Origin: Enemella evansiae
GTDB taxonomy: Bacteria > Actinomycetota > Actinomycetes > Propionibacteriales > Propionibacteriaceae
NCBI RefSeq assembly: GCF_002250705.1
Contig: NZ_NMVP01000001.1
Span: forward strand, 124,001-188,000
DNA: 64,000 nucleotides
Direction of reading: 5' to 3'
In this document: positions 8,790-17,641 of the stretch, one piece after another
Layout: each line of letters opens with the position of its first letter
Numbering within the stretch: position 1 is the first letter of the stretch
Notes under the pieces: model-generated
The model's input: only the letters and a program-made list of their open reading frames with translations
Told to the model about the DNA's origin: nothing
Databases searched by the model: none
Program-made: the position numbers and the translations under genes

Positions 8790-10049
8790 ATGACGACCAG
8801 CAAGCGTCGCGGCCTCGGGCTGCTCACCGTCGCCTCCATCGCGGTCACGTTGACCATGACGGCCTGCGGGGGAGCCAAGGTGAACCAGGCCGGAGCCGCC
8901 CCGCAGGCCGCCGCGACGTGCGTGGACACCAGCGGCAGCGAGATCAAGATCGGCTTCCTAAACTCGCTGTCCGGCACGATGGCGATCTCGGAGAAGACCG
9001 TGAACGACTCGCTGAACCTGGCCGCCGAGGAGATCAACGCCGCCGGCGGCGTACTCGGGAAGAAGCTCCAGGTGGTCACCGAGGACGGCGCCTCGGAGCC
9101 GACGAAGTTCGCGGAGAAGGCGCAGAAGCTGATCACCGCCGACTGCACGGCCGCGGTCTTCGGTGGTTGGACCTCGGCCTCCCGGAAGGCGATGCTGCCG
9201 GTCTTCGAGCGCAACAACTCGCTGCTGTTCTACCCCGTGCAGTACGAGGGCTTGGAGGCGTCGAAGAACATCTTCTACACCGGCGCGACCACCAACCAGC
9301 AGATCATCCCGGCCCTGGACTACCTGCGGGAGCAGGGCAAGAAGTCCCTCTATCTGGTCGGCTCCGACTACGTCTTCCCGCGGACGGCCAACAAGATCAT
9401 CAAGGCCTACGCCCAGCAGTACGGCATGGAGATCAAGGGCGAGGAGTACGCCCCGCTCGGGCACACCGACTTCTCCACCATCGTCGGCAAGGTGCGCAGC
9501 GCCGACGCGGACGCGGTCTTCAACACGCTGAACGGTGACTCCAACGTCGCCTTCTTCAAGGAGTATCGCAACGCCGGCCTCACCGCCGAGGCGATGCCGG
9601 TGATGTCGGTGTCGATCGCCGAGGAGGAGGTCGGCGGCATCGGCGTCGACAATCTCCGCGGGCAGCTCACCGCCTGGGACTACTACCAGACCGTCCAGTC
9701 CCCGGAGAACGAGAAGTTCGTTGCCGCGTTCAAGAAGAAGTACGGCGCCGACCGGGTCACCTCCGACCCGATGGAGGCGGCGTACACCTCCCTCCATCTA
9801 TGGAAGGGGATGGTCGAGAAGGCCAACTCCTTCGACGTGCCGGCCGTACAGGCCGCGGCCGGGGGAGTGACCTTCGACGCCCCCGAGGGCAAGGTCACCG
9901 TCAACGGTGAGAACCACCACATCACCAAGACCGCGCGGATCGGCCGGATCAACGACCAGGGCCTGATCGACACCGTCTGGGACTCCAAGCAGCCGATCGA
10001 CCCGGATCCGTTCCTGAAGACCTACCCGTGGGGTGCGAGCCTCAGCTGA
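8790..10049 (+). CDS. urtA: Urea ABC transporter, substrate-binding lipoprotein UrtA
   Basis: UrtA captures urea outside the membrane and passes it to UrtBC. The 419-residue protein has a lipoprotein signal peptide: basic residues 5-7, a hydrophobic stretch, and a lipobox ending at Cys26 (MTAC). The mature part is a type-1 periplasmic-binding fold of the HAAT family, with [15 protein letters not shown] near 52, [14 protein letters not shown] near 125 and [14 protein letters not shown] near 148, which are typical of urea rather than amino-acid binders. GAAGGGAAA precedes the ATG. It leads a five-gene operon and follows a probable GlnR box. Confidence 0.95.
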   Translation: MTTSKRRGLGLLTVASIAVTLTMTACGGAKVNQAGAAPQAAATCVDTSGSEIKIGFLNSLSGTMAISEKTVNDSLNLAAEEINAAGGVLGKKLQVVTEDGASEPTKFAEKAQKLITADCTAAVFGGWTSASRKAMLPVFERNNSLLFYPVQYEGLEASKNIFYTGATTNQQIIPALDYLREQGKKSLYLVGSDYVFPRTANKIIKAYAQQYGMEIKGEEYAPLGHTDFSTIVGKVRSADADAVFNTLNGDSNVAFFKEYRNAGLTAEAMPVMSVSIAEEEVGGIGVDNLRGQLTAWDYYQTVQSPENEKFVAAFKKKYGADRVTSDPMEAAYTSLHLWKGMVEKANSFDVPAVQAAAGGVTFDAPEGKVTVNGENHHITKTARIGRINDQGLIDTVWDSKQPIDPDPFLKTYPWGASLS

Positions 10050-10084
10050 TCGCGCGACGGAATCCAACCCAGGAAGGAGATGCG

Positions 10085-10966
10085 ATGGACATCATCGTCT
10101 CCCAGCTCTTCGCCGGGGTGAGCATCGGGTCGGTGCTGCTGCTCGCCGCGCTCGGTCTCTCCCTCACCTTCGGGCAGATGGGCGTGATCAACATGGCGCA
10201 CGGTGAGTTCATGATGGCCGGTGCCTACACCGCCTTCGTGGCGCAGTGGTTCCTGCCACCCGGCATCTCGTTGCCCGTCGCGCTGCTGCTGGGCTTCGGC
10301 GTCGGCGGCCTGCTCGGGCTGCTGCTCGAGGTCACCCTGATCCGGCGGATGCACCAGCGCCCCCTGGACACCCTGCTGGTCACCTTCGGGGTCTCGCTGG
10401 TGCTGCAGCAAGTGGCCCGCGACATCTTCGGCGCCCCGAACGTCGACGTCGCGGCCCCCGGCTGGCTGGCCGGTCCGTTGATGATCGGCCCCTACGCCTT
10501 CCCGAAGGCGCGGTTGTTCATCACCGTGTTGGCGATCGCCTGCGTGGGGGCACTGATGCTGGTGCTGTCCCGGACCTCCTTCGGTCGGCGGATCCGGGCG
10601 GTCACCCAGAACCGTGACCTGGCAGAGGTTTCCGGGCTCTCGGCGGTGCGTACCGACCAGCTCACCTTCTTCATCGGCTCCGGCATCGCCGGGGTCGCCG
10701 GGGTGGCGCTCACCCTGCTCGGGTCGATCGGCCCCACCCTGGGCCAGAACTACATCGTGGACGCATTCCTGGTGGTCGTCGTCGGCGGCCTGGGCCGGCT
10801 CAAGGGCGCGGTCGCCGCCGCCCTCGGGCTCGGCATCATCCAGGCCTTCGTCGAGCTCAGCCTCGGCGCCTCGTTGGCCAAGGTCGCCGTGCTGCTGCTG
10901 ATCGTCGCCTTCTTGCAGTTCCGCCCGCAGGGCCTGGTGCAGGTCCGGACAAGGAGCCTGGCATGA
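10085..10966 (+). CDS. urtB: Urea ABC transporter permease UrtB
   Basis: UrtB is one of two membrane permeases of the urea importer. The 293-residue protein is strongly hydrophobic with about eight membrane segments and matches the LivH/UrtB type: LGLSLTFGQMGVINMAHGEFMM near residue 25 and VVVVGGLGRLKGAVAAALGLG near 240. I chose ATG 10085, which has GGAAGGAGA just upstream. An in-frame upstream extension would remove the ribosome-binding site. It lies 35 bp after urtA and overlaps urtC by 4 bp. Confidence 0.95.
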   Translation: MDIIVSQLFAGVSIGSVLLLAALGLSLTFGQMGVINMAHGEFMMAGAYTAFVAQWFLPPGISLPVALLLGFGVGGLLGLLLEVTLIRRMHQRPLDTLLVTFGVSLVLQQVARDIFGAPNVDVAAPGWLAGPLMIGPYAFPKARLFITVLAIACVGALMLVLSRTSFGRRIRAVTQNRDLAEVSGLSAVRTDQLTFFIGSGIAGVAGVALTLLGSIGPTLGQNYIVDAFLVVVVGGLGRLKGAVAAALGLGIIQAFVELSLGASLAKVAVLLLIVAFLQFRPQGLVQVRTRSLA

Positions 10967-12120
10967 GCTGGCAACGTTTCTGGAGCCATCCGTACGCCCG
11001 GCTCGCGGCCGGTCTGGTGGTCGCCGCGCTGCTGCTGTTCGTCGTTGCCCCGTTGGCATTGAGCGACTTCCGGCTGGTGCTGCTGGCCCGCTACCTGTGT
11101 GTGGCGATGGTCGCGGTCGGGATCGGGCTGGCCTGGGGGCAGGGCGGCATGCTGGTGATGGGCCAGGGAGTCTTCTTCGGCCTCGGCGGCTACCTGATGG
11201 CGATGCACCTCAAGCTCGCCGATGCCGGCCCGGGCGGGGTACCGGACTTCATGCTGCTCTACGGCACCGGCGACCTGCCGATCTGGTGGGAGCCGTTCCG
11301 CTCACCGGCGCTCACCCTGGCGGCGATCATCGTGCTGCCGGCACTGCTCGCCGCGGCGATCGGTTACCTGGTGTTCCGCCGCGCCGTGCGCGGGGCATAC
11401 TTCGCGATCCTCTCCCAGGCGCTCGCCGCGGCCTTCGCGATCCTGCTGATCGGGCAGCAGCAGACCACCGGCGGCACCAACGGGTTGAACGGATTCGTCG
11501 GCTTCCTCGGCTTCGACCTCAACGATCCGGTGAACAAGCGGATGCTCTACCAGATCTGCGCGGTGGTGCTGCTGGTGATGGTCGTCATCGTCTGGCAGCT
11601 GCGCCGCTCCCGCTTCGGCGAATTGCTGGTCGCCGTCCGCGACCAGGAGAACCGGGTCCGTTTCCTCGGCTACAACCCCGCACTGGTGAAGACGGTCGCC
11701 TTCGTCATCGCGGCGGTGTTCGCTGCCATCGGCGGCGCGTTGTTCGTACCGGTGGTGGGCATCATCTCGCCCTCCGACGTCGGGGTGGTGCCCTCGATCC
11801 TGTTCCTGGCAGGGGTGGCGATCGGCGGCCGGGCGACCCTGCTCGGGCCGGTGCTCGGTTCGATCGGGGTCTCCTGGGCCGGTACCGCGCTGTCGGAGAG
11901 CCTGCCGGGTGCGTGGACCTACCTCCAGGGCGCGCTTTTCATTCTGGTGCTGGGATTCCTGCCCGGTGGGCTGGCCCAGCTGCTGGGTTCGGTACGCCGA
12001 CTCATCGGCCGCCGTGCCCAACCGGCCGCGGACCCGCCCGCGACCGGGCCCGCGGTCGGCGTACCCGAACGAGCCGAGCGAGGCGAACCGGAACGGACCG
12101 AGGAAAGGATCGAGGCATGA
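10963..12120 (+). CDS. urtC: Urea ABC transporter permease UrtC
   Basis: UrtC is the second permease, of the LivM type, 385 residues. It has around nine to ten hydrophobic segments, GIGLAWGQGGMLVMGQGVFFGLGGYLM near residue 55 and the family loop QQQTTGGTNGLNGF near 165. The last 40 residues are a charged cytoplasmic tail rich in Pro, Ala and Arg/Glu. Its ATG overlaps the urtB stop (ATGA), and its own stop overlaps the urtD ATG in the same way. Confidence 0.95.
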   Translation: MSWQRFWSHPYARLAAGLVVAALLLFVVAPLALSDFRLVLLARYLCVAMVAVGIGLAWGQGGMLVMGQGVFFGLGGYLMAMHLKLADAGPGGVPDFMLLYGTGDLPIWWEPFRSPALTLAAIIVLPALLAAAIGYLVFRRAVRGAYFAILSQALAAAFAILLIGQQQTTGGTNGLNGFVGFLGFDLNDPVNKRMLYQICAVVLLVMVVIVWQLRRSRFGELLVAVRDQENRVRFLGYNPALVKTVAFVIAAVFAAIGGALFVPVVGIISPSDVGVVPSILFLAGVAIGGRATLLGPVLGSIGVSWAGTALSESLPGAWTYLQGALFILVLGFLPGGLAQLLGSVRRLIGRRAQPAADPPATGPAVGVPERAERGEPERTEERIEA

Positions 12121-12908
12121 GCGAACTGGCGAAGGTGATCGCACCGGTCGATGTCCGGCACGACTATCTGGAGGTCCGCGACCTGACGGTCAGCTTCGGT
12201 GGTTTCGTCGCCGTCGACTCGGTCGACCTGACCGTCACCCAGGGCGACCTGCGGTTCCTGATCGGACCCAACGGGGCCGGCAAGACCACGCTGGTCGATG
12301 CACTGACCGGATTGGTACCGGCCACCGGGTCGGCCCGCTTCGGAGGGGTCGACCTGATCGGCCGGCCGGCCCATCGGATCGCCCGCTCGGGGGTCGGGCG
12401 AACCTTCCAGACGGCCAGCGTGATCGCCGAGCTGAGCGTGCTGCAGAACCTCGACCTCGCCGCCGGCGCCGGCCGCGGTCCGCTCACCATGCTGCGGGCC
12501 CGGCGAGGCGTTCCGGAGCGGATCGAACAGACGCTGGAGGCCATCGGGCTCGGTGCACACCGGGACCGGCCCGCCGGTGTGCTCGCGCATGGGCAGAAGC
12601 AGTGGCTGGAGATCGGAATGCTGCTGGTACAGGATTCCCGGCTGCTGCTGCTCGACGAACCCGTCGCCGGGATGACCGCCGAGGAACGCCAGCAGACCGG
12701 TGAACTGCTGCAACGGATCGGCGACCTGCGCACCGTCATCGTCGTCGAGCACGACATGGAATTCCTGCGCAGCTTCGCCGATTCGGTCACCGTGCTGCAC
12801 CGCGGCCGGGTGCTGGCCGAGGGCAGTGTCGCCGAGGTGCAGGCCGATCCCCAGGTGATCGAGGTCTATCTCGGTCATCCCGCAGCAGAAGGAGCAGCAG
12901 ATGCTTGA
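12117..12908 (+). CDS. urtD: Urea ABC transporter ATPase UrtD
   Basis: UrtD is one of two ATPases that power urea import. The 263-residue protein carries Walker A GPNGAGKTT (about residues 51-59), a signature of LAHGQKQWLEIG in place of LSGGQ, as is usual for UrtD/LivG, and Walker B LLLLDEPVAG, with the switch His in VVEHDM. A 15-residue N-terminal lead precedes the ATPase core. GAAAGGA lies before the ATG. It overlaps urtC by 4 bp and urtE by 8 bp. Confidence 0.95.
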   Translation: MSELAKVIAPVDVRHDYLEVRDLTVSFGGFVAVDSVDLTVTQGDLRFLIGPNGAGKTTLVDALTGLVPATGSARFGGVDLIGRPAHRIARSGVGRTFQTASVIAELSVLQNLDLAAGAGRGPLTMLRARRGVPERIEQTLEAIGLGAHRDRPAGVLAHGQKQWLEIGMLLVQDSRLLLLDEPVAGMTAEERQQTGELLQRIGDLRTVIVVEHDMEFLRSFADSVTVLHRGRVLAEGSVAEVQADPQVIEVYLGHPAAEGAADA

Positions 12909-13593
12909 ACTCGACGACGTCTCGGTCGGCTACGACCGCACCACCGTCGTGCACGGGGTCAGCCTGCGCACCGCGGCCGACGGCATCACCACCGTGCTCG
13001 GCCACAACGGCGCCGGCAAGACCACCCTGCTGCGCGCGGTCCTCGGCCTGCTGAAGCCGACCACGGGCCGGATCCGGCTCGACGGCGAGGACATCACCGC
13101 GCTGCCCACCCATCAGCGGGTACGCCGCGGCCTCGGCTTCGTGCCCCAGGGCCAGCAGTCCTTCGGTGACCTCAGCACCGAGGAGAACCTGCGCGTGGTC
13201 GCCGACTCGGTGACCGGTGGACGCAAGCGGATCGCGGAGGTGCTGGAACTCTTCCCGGCGCTGGCCGAGCTGCGGAACCGGTCGGCGGGCCTGCTGTCCG
13301 GTGGTCAGCGGCAGCAGCTGGCGATCGCCCGGGCGCTGCTGCGCCGGCCGCGGGTGCTGCTGCTCGACGAACCCACCGAGGGCATCCAGCCCTCGGTGGT
13401 CGCCGAGATCGAACGCACCGTGCTGCGGCTGGTCACCGAGCAGCAGGTGGCGGTGCTGCTGGTGGAGCAGCAGGTCGGCTTCGGGCTCGATCACGCCGCA
13501 CGGTACGCGGTGCTGGAATCCGGGCGGATCACCCGGCACGGCCGGGGCGGCGCGGGTGCCCGGGACGAGGTGCGCGGGGCGCTGATGCTCTGA
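12901..13593 (+). CDS. urtE: Urea ABC transporter ATPase UrtE
   Basis: UrtE is the second ATPase of the importer (LivF type), 230 residues. It has Walker A GHNGAGKTT (about residues 34-42), the signature LLSGGQRQQLAIARAL near 135-150, Walker B VLLLDEPTEGIQPS and the switch His position replaced by Gln in LVEQQVGF, which is common in LivF/UrtE. It starts inside the end of urtD behind AGAAGGAGCAG. It closes the operon; a leaderless glycerophosphodiesterase gene starts 15 bp later. Confidence 0.95.
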   Translation: MLELDDVSVGYDRTTVVHGVSLRTAADGITTVLGHNGAGKTTLLRAVLGLLKPTTGRIRLDGEDITALPTHQRVRRGLGFVPQGQQSFGDLSTEENLRVVADSVTGGRKRIAEVLELFPALAELRNRSAGLLSGGQRQQLAIARALLRRPRVLLLDEPTEGIQPSVVAEIERTVLRLVTEQQVAVLLVEQQVGFGLDHAARYAVLESGRITRHGRGGAGARDEVRGALML

Positions 13594-13607
13594 GTTAGGT
13601 TGGGCCC

Positions 13608-14348
13608 ATGACCGACGTATGGGCCCATCGCGGCGCCTCGGCGTACGCCCCGGAGAACACCCTGGAAGCCTTCCGGCTCGCCGCGGAGCAGGGCGCCGAC
13701 GGGATCGAACTCGACGTCCATCTCAGCGCCGACGGGGAGCTGGTGGTGATCCACGACGAGACCGTCGACCGGACCAGTGACGGTTCCGGCGCGGTGTCGG
13801 CGATGTCGCTGGAAACGCTGCGTGGGTTGGATTTCAGCAATGGCAAGGAAGGCTACGCCGAGGTCCCGATCCCCACGCTCGCCGAGGTCTTCGAGCTGGT
13901 CCGGCCCACTCGGATGCTGGTCAACGTCGAGCTCAAGACCAACCTGAACTTCCAGCCCGGGATCGAACCGAAGCTCGCGGAGCTGGTGGCCGCCTCGGGG
14001 ATGGGGGAGCGGGTGCTGATCTCCTCGTTCAACCACCTGACGCTGAAGACGCTGCAGCAGATCGCACCCGGACTGCCGGTGGCGCTGCTGTTCGACGAGA
14101 TCATGTATCTGCCCTGGGAGTACGCCCGCGACTTCGGCGCGGTCGCGATCCATCCGGCGTACAGCTATCTGCAGGTCAACGGCGCGGTCGAGCTGGCGCA
14201 CGCGGCCGGGGTACGCATCAATCCGTGGACGATCGACGACCCGGCGCATCTGCGCTGGGCGCTCGGGCTCGGGGTCGACGCGGTGATCACCAACACCCCC
14301 GATGTGGCGGTACGGCTGCGCTCCGAACTCGTCGGGGAGACCTCATAG
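13608..14348 (+). CDS. Glycerophosphodiester phosphodiesterase
   Basis: This 246-residue enzyme would cut glycerophosphodiesters to glycerol-3-phosphate and an alcohol. The GDPD barrel is plain: AHRGASAYAPENTLEAF near residue 5, GADGIELDVHLSADGELVVIHD near 28-50, and the end NPWTIDD...VDAVITNTPD. It has no signal peptide, so it should act in the cytoplasm. TAGGTT (13596-13601) lies 6 nt before the ATG, which suggests an own leaderless promoter despite the short gap to urtE. Its product could feed the same glycerol-3-phosphate pool as GlpK. Confidence 0.93.
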   Translation: MTDVWAHRGASAYAPENTLEAFRLAAEQGADGIELDVHLSADGELVVIHDETVDRTSDGSGAVSAMSLETLRGLDFSNGKEGYAEVPIPTLAEVFELVRPTRMLVNVELKTNLNFQPGIEPKLAELVAASGMGERVLISSFNHLTLKTLQQIAPGLPVALLFDEIMYLPWEYARDFGAVAIHPAYSYLQVNGAVELAHAAGVRINPWTIDDPAHLRWALGLGVDAVITNTPDVAVRLRSELVGETS

Positions 14349-14365
14349 TCCTCGGGGGTTGCCAG

Positions 14366-14388
14366 GGTGCATAACCCCTGACATGTTC
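14366..14388. repeat. 23-bp dispersed repeat (copy A)
   Basis: The 23 bases from GGTGCATAACCCC to the final GTTC recur without a mismatch at 29006-29028. This copy lies between the convergent ends of the glycerophosphodiesterase and YqeY genes, overlapping the YqeY stop by 2 bp. Its function is unknown. Confidence 0.8.
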
Positions 14389-14845
14389 AGGACTGGAGGC
14401 GGGATTTCACCAATCCGGCGATCTTGCCGCCATCGGCGCGGCCGGCGGCCCTGGCGTTGACGGCCTTGATGATCTGGCCCATCTGCTTCATCGACACCTC
14501 GGGGCCGGCGGCGGCGACCTCCGCATCGACCAGGGCGGCGAGTTCGTCGTCGGTCAGCGGGGCGGGGAGGTAGACCTGCAGGATCTCGGCCTCGGCGAGC
14601 TCGACATCGGCCAGGTCCTGGCGGCCGCCCTTGGCATATTCGGCGGCGGAATCGCGGCGCTGCCGGACCTGCTTGGTGACGATCTTCAGCTCGGCGTCGG
14701 CATCCAGCTCATGGGCCTCATCACCGGCGACCTCCTCGGTCTGGATCGCCGTCAGCACCGCACGCAGCACCTTGGTGGTGTCCTTGTCGCGGGCCTTCAT
14801 CGCGGTCGTCATATCGGCGCGCAGCCGGTCCTTGAGCTCTGCCAT
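14387..14845 (-). CDS. GatB/YqeY domain protein
   Basis: This is a 152-residue protein of the YqeY family, which resembles the tRNA-binding tail of the GatB amidotransferase subunit; its exact role is unknown. It shows MAELKDRLRADMTTAMKARDKD at the start, VLRAVLTAIQTEEV near 25, and ends with the family's MGQIIKAVNARAAGRADGGKIAGLVK. I start it at ATG 14845 because AGGAGAGG precedes it; an upstream in-frame start would add 16 unrelated residues. It is convergent with the upstream glycerophosphodiesterase gene. Confidence 0.9.
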   Translation of the reverse strand: MAELKDRLRADMTTAMKARDKDTTKVLRAVLTAIQTEEVAGDEAHELDADAELKIVTKQVRQRRDSAAEYAKGGRQDLADVELAEAEILQVYLPAPLTDDELAALVDAEVAAAGPEVSMKQMGQIIKAVNARAAGRADGGKIAGLVKSRLQS

Positions 14846-15015
14846 GGTCCTCTCCTGAAACTGTGATCCGGTCCATGGTCCCACGCCACTCACGATCCTG
14901 AGCGAGGAGCGGCCTGCGGAATCTGCGGCTCGATCGTTGAATCGGCCGATCTGGGCGCCGATCGGGCAACGAGCCGCAAATTTCGGTGGCCGAGGGCGCC
15001 GCGCTCGGGAGGCGG

Positions 15016-15118
15016 GGCTTCGACTCGCTCGTTCCTCGCTCGCTCAACCGGCGTGGGGTGGGTCGTTCCTCGCTCGCTCAGCCGCCGTGTCCTCGCTCAG
15101 CCGCCGTGTCCTCGGTCA
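15016..15118. repeat. Dispersed CTCGCT-rich repeat with degenerate tandem copies
   Basis: The 28 bp at 15016-15043 (from GGCTTCGACTCGCTC to CTCGCTCGC) are identical to 33912-33939. After them, partial copies with CTCGCTCAGCCGCCGTG follow at about 15064, 15087 and 15106. The last reaches the stop codon of the ROK gene. The rest of 14846-15015 shows no gene. Confidence 0.75.
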
Positions 15119-16069
15119 GCCGGCGTCGGCGCGCAGGGGGCCGAGGCCGCGCAGGGCGAGGCCGACGGCGGCGGCGCCGAGCAGGCCGGCGTTCTCCAGT
15201 TCGGCGCGGCGCAGATCGATCTCGGGCACGAACAGGGTGCCGGTGAAGTCGGCCAGGTGGGCCCGCAGCGGATCGAAGATCACCTCACCGGCCTTGGACA
15301 CCCCGCCACCGATGACGAAGACCCGGACATCGAGTTCCGCCGACAGGGCAGCGATTCCGGCCGCCAGCGCCCGCATCCCGCGATCGATCGCCGCCTCGGC
15401 CGCCTCATCACCCTCGGCCGCATCCATCGCCAGCTTGCGGGCGTCATCGCCACCGGTCCAGCCGAGCTGGCGGGCATAGGCGACCATCGCCGGCCCCCGG
15501 GCGTACATCTCCACGCAGCCGCGCGAACCGCAGTCGCACTGGGCGCCGAGGAAGTTCACCGAGGTGTGCCCGACGTGCACCGCGTTACCGGTGTCACCGC
15601 GGAACAACCGGCCGTCCAGCACCGCACCGCCACCGACCCCGGTGGAGACGATCATGCCGACCATCGAGTCGACGTCCCGGGCCGCACCCAGCCAGTGCTC
15701 CCCGAGCGCGATGCAGTGCCCGTCACCGGCCAGCCCGACCCGCACCGGCCGGTCGAGCAGGTCGGTGACCACCTGGCGTACCCGATCGGCGACCGGGAAA
15801 TCGCGCCAGCCGGGGATGTTGATCGGGGAGATGGTGCCGTTGGGTTCGTTGATCGGCCCGGCCGACCCGATCCCGACCAGCACCTCGTCGGTGGCACCCC
15901 AGCCGTCGACCAGTTCGCCGAGCCCGTCGGCGATCTGGGCGAAGAGCTCCTCCGCGGCGCCACCGGGCACCGTCGGGCGGAGCACTTCACGGCGGATGCC
16001 ACCGCTCTCGTCGATGATGGCCAGGGCGATCTTCGTGCCGCCGATGTCCAGGGCCAGGGTCTCCACCAT
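15116..16069 (-). CDS. ROK family sugar kinase (probable glucokinase)
   Basis: This 317-residue ROK kinase would phosphorylate a hexose, most probably glucose, with ATP. It has the phosphate motif [10 protein letters not shown] at residues 6-15, GLAGDGHC near 110, STGVGGG near 137, the GHTSVN histidine, and the ROK zinc cluster [10 protein letters not shown] near 180. There is no DNA-binding N-terminal domain, so it is a kinase rather than a ROK repressor. Starts at 16069 or 16078 (three residues longer) both fit; I took the one that begins [11 protein letters not shown]. It is divergent from rpsO, whose promoter lies just beyond. Confidence 0.9.
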   Translation of the reverse strand: MVETLALDIGGTKIALAIIDESGGIRREVLRPTVPGGAAEELFAQIADGLGELVDGWGATDEVLVGIGSAGPINEPNGTISPINIPGWRDFPVADRVRQVVTDLLDRPVRVGLAGDGHCIALGEHWLGAARDVDSMVGMIVSTGVGGGAVLDGRLFRGDTGNAVHVGHTSVNFLGAQCDCGSRGCVEMYARGPAMVAYARQLGWTGGDDARKLAMDAAEGDEAAEAAIDRGMRALAAGIAALSAELDVRVFVIGGGVSKAGEVIFDPLRAHLADFTGTLFVPEIDLRRAELENAGLLGAAAVGLALRGLGPLRADAG

Positions 16070-16100
16070 CGCCTCCATGCAGGTGTTGCCGGTTCCACGT

Positions 16101-16128
16101 TTGGGCCATCCTGCCACCCGCTGATACT
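16101..16128 (+). promoter_or_regulatory. Promoter of rpsO
   Basis: TTGGGC (16101-16106) and GATACT (16123-16128) are separated by 16 bp. The expected start is about 90 bp before the rpsO ATG. The element lies in the divergent gap between the ROK kinase and rpsO. Confidence 0.5.
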
Positions 16129-16225
16129 CTTGCGCGGTTGCCGTCACGACGGCCGCGGATCACCAAGAGCCCCAGCACCACCGACGCCGGGGCGCCGCGC
16201 AACGGGAAACCGGAAGGAGAGCGTC

Positions 16226-16489
16226 ATGGACGCCGACACCAAGCAGAAGATCATCGAAGAATACGCGACGAAGCCCGGCGACACCGGCTCTCCGGATGTG
16301 CAGATCGCGCTGCTCACCAAGCGCATCTCGCACCTCACCGAGCACCTCAAGGAGCACAAGGGTGACCACCACTCCCGTCGTGGCCTGATGCTGATGGTCG
16401 GCCAGCGCCGCCGGCTGCTGAACTACGTCGCCAAGCAGGACGTCGAGCACTACCGTGCGCTGATCAAGCGCCTCGGCCTGCGTCGCTGA
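16226..16489 (+). CDS. rpsO: 30S ribosomal protein S15
   Basis: S15 binds 16S rRNA early in assembly of the small subunit. The 87-residue protein has the full family pattern: [17 protein letters not shown] near 18, [18 protein letters not shown] near 37 and [23 protein letters not shown] at the end. GGAAGGAGAG precedes the ATG. In many bacteria rpsO is followed directly by pnp; here a strong terminator and a block of four unrelated genes plus a small ORF separate the two. Confidence 0.97.
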   Translation: MDADTKQKIIEEYATKPGDTGSPDVQIALLTKRISHLTEHLKEHKGDHHSRRGLMLMVGQRRRLLNYVAKQDVEHYRALIKRLGLRR

Positions 16490-16516
16490 CGTTCCACCTG
16501 CGCGGTACGCCGCTGA

Positions 16517-16546
16517 GGAGCCGGTCCCCATGGGGCCGGCTCTTTT
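16517..16546 (+). terminator. Rho-independent terminator after rpsO
   Basis: AGCCGG-T-CCCC pairs with GGGG-CCGGCT around a 2-nt turn, with a one-base bulge, and is followed by TCTTTTCGTT. It begins 28 bp after the rpsO stop and separates rpsO from the LacI-family gene. Confidence 0.8.
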
Positions 16547-16560
16547 CGTTGCGCGGGCGT

Positions 16561-16580
16561 GCAAACCGGTTTGCGCAAAC
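16561..16580. promoter_or_regulatory. Overlapping palindromic operators before the LacI-family gene
   Basis: GCAAACCGGTTTGC (16561-16574) is a perfect 14-bp palindrome. It overlaps a second perfect palindrome, GTTTGCGCAAAC (16569-16580). Both have the form of LacI-family operators with a central CG or GC step. They sit directly upstream of the -35 element, so autoregulation by the gene downstream is likely. Confidence 0.7.
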
Positions 16581-16582
16581 CC

Positions 16583-16612
16583 TTGGTACCGGGCCCCTCG
16601 GCTGCCTACCCT
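16583..16612 (+). promoter_or_regulatory. Promoter of the LacI-family gene
   Basis: TTGGTA (16583-16588) and TACCCT (16607-16612) are 18 bp apart. The start codon follows at 16643 behind GAGGTGGAGGTG. The two operators end only 3 bp before the -35 hexamer. Confidence 0.5.
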
Positions 16613-16642
16613 CACCGCATCCCCAACGAGGTGGAGGTGCAG

Positions 16643-17641
16643 ATGGCCGTCACGATCAGCGATGTGGCCGCCCAGGCCGGGGTGTCGAAGACGACGGTCT
16701 CGCACACCCTGAACCGGCCGCACCGAGTTTCGGCCAAGACCCGGGCGAAGGTGCTGGCGGTGGTGGACGCGCTCGGCTACTACCCGCACGAGCTGGCCGA
16801 ACGCCGGCAGCGGGCGAGTACGCCACGGATCGCGGTCGTCGCCCCGTTCACCAGCTATTCGTCCTTCCACGAGCGGCTGGACGGTCTGCTCAACCGGGCC
16901 CGGCACGGCGACGGCGCCTGTGAGGTGGTGCTCGTCGACCACGGCTCCGCCGCCCGCAGCGCCGACCCGCAACTGTCGGTGCTGCCGCTGCAGGGCCGGG
17001 TGGACGGCATCGTGGTGATGGGGCTGCCGGTCGACGACGCCTGGGTGGAACGGGTGCAGCAGCACCGGTTGCCCGCGGTGCTGGTGGACAGCCGGCACCC
17101 GGAACTGGACACGGTCACCATGAACGACGAACTGGGCGGGAAACTGCCCGCCCAGCACCTGCTCGCCCGCGGGCTGACGGAGTTCGTCTATGTCAGCGAG
17201 GGGCAGGTCTCGAGCTATCCGTCGGCGGCGCAGCGGCGGATGCTGGGCTTCCAGCAGGCGCTGGCCGAGGCCGGGATGGGTCGCCAGCAGTTCCGGCACC
17301 TGAAGGTGCCCGACGGGCTGGCGGCCGCGGAGGAACGCGGGCTCGCACTGGCCCGCCGCGGCCGCGACGGCCTCGGCATCTTCGCCCACCACGACCGGGT
17401 CGCGGTGGGCCTGCTGAACGGGTTGCGGGCCGGCCGGGTCAAGGTGCCCGGTGATCATCATCTGGTCGGATTCGACGGCCGGGAGCTGGCCCGGGCGGCC
17501 AAGCTGACCACCATCCGGCAGCCGCTCGCCGAATCCGGCACGCTCGGGATGGAACTGCTGCTGCGCCGGATCGCCGACCCGGACCTCCCGGTGACCCACA
17601 CCATGATGAACGTCGAGCTGATCGAAGGAGAGACCACATGA
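16643..17641 (+). CDS. LacI-family transcriptional regulator
   Basis: This 332-residue regulator has a LacI helix-turn-helix at residues 3-22 (TISDVAAQAGVSKTTVSHTLN), a hinge helix near 50 and a periplasmic-binding-type effector domain from about 60. I chose ATG 16643, preceded by GAGGTGGAGGTG, because it places the helix-turn-helix at the very N-terminus; a longer in-frame extension would cover the promoter and operators. The gene overlaps the following esterase gene by 4 bp, so the two are probably co-transcribed and may respond to the same compound. The effector cannot be read from the sequence; the ligand-binding half is unusually rich in Arg and His. Confidence 0.92.
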   Translation: MAVTISDVAAQAGVSKTTVSHTLNRPHRVSAKTRAKVLAVVDALGYYPHELAERRQRASTPRIAVVAPFTSYSSFHERLDGLLNRARHGDGACEVVLVDHGSAARSADPQLSVLPLQGRVDGIVVMGLPVDDAWVERVQQHRLPAVLVDSRHPELDTVTMNDELGGKLPAQHLLARGLTEFVYVSEGQVSSYPSAAQRRMLGFQQALAEAGMGRQQFRHLKVPDGLAAAEERGLALARRGRDGLGIFAHHDRVAVGLLNGLRAGRVKVPGDHHLVGFDGRELARAAKLTTIRQPLAESGTLGMELLLRRIADPDLPVTHTMMNVELIEGETT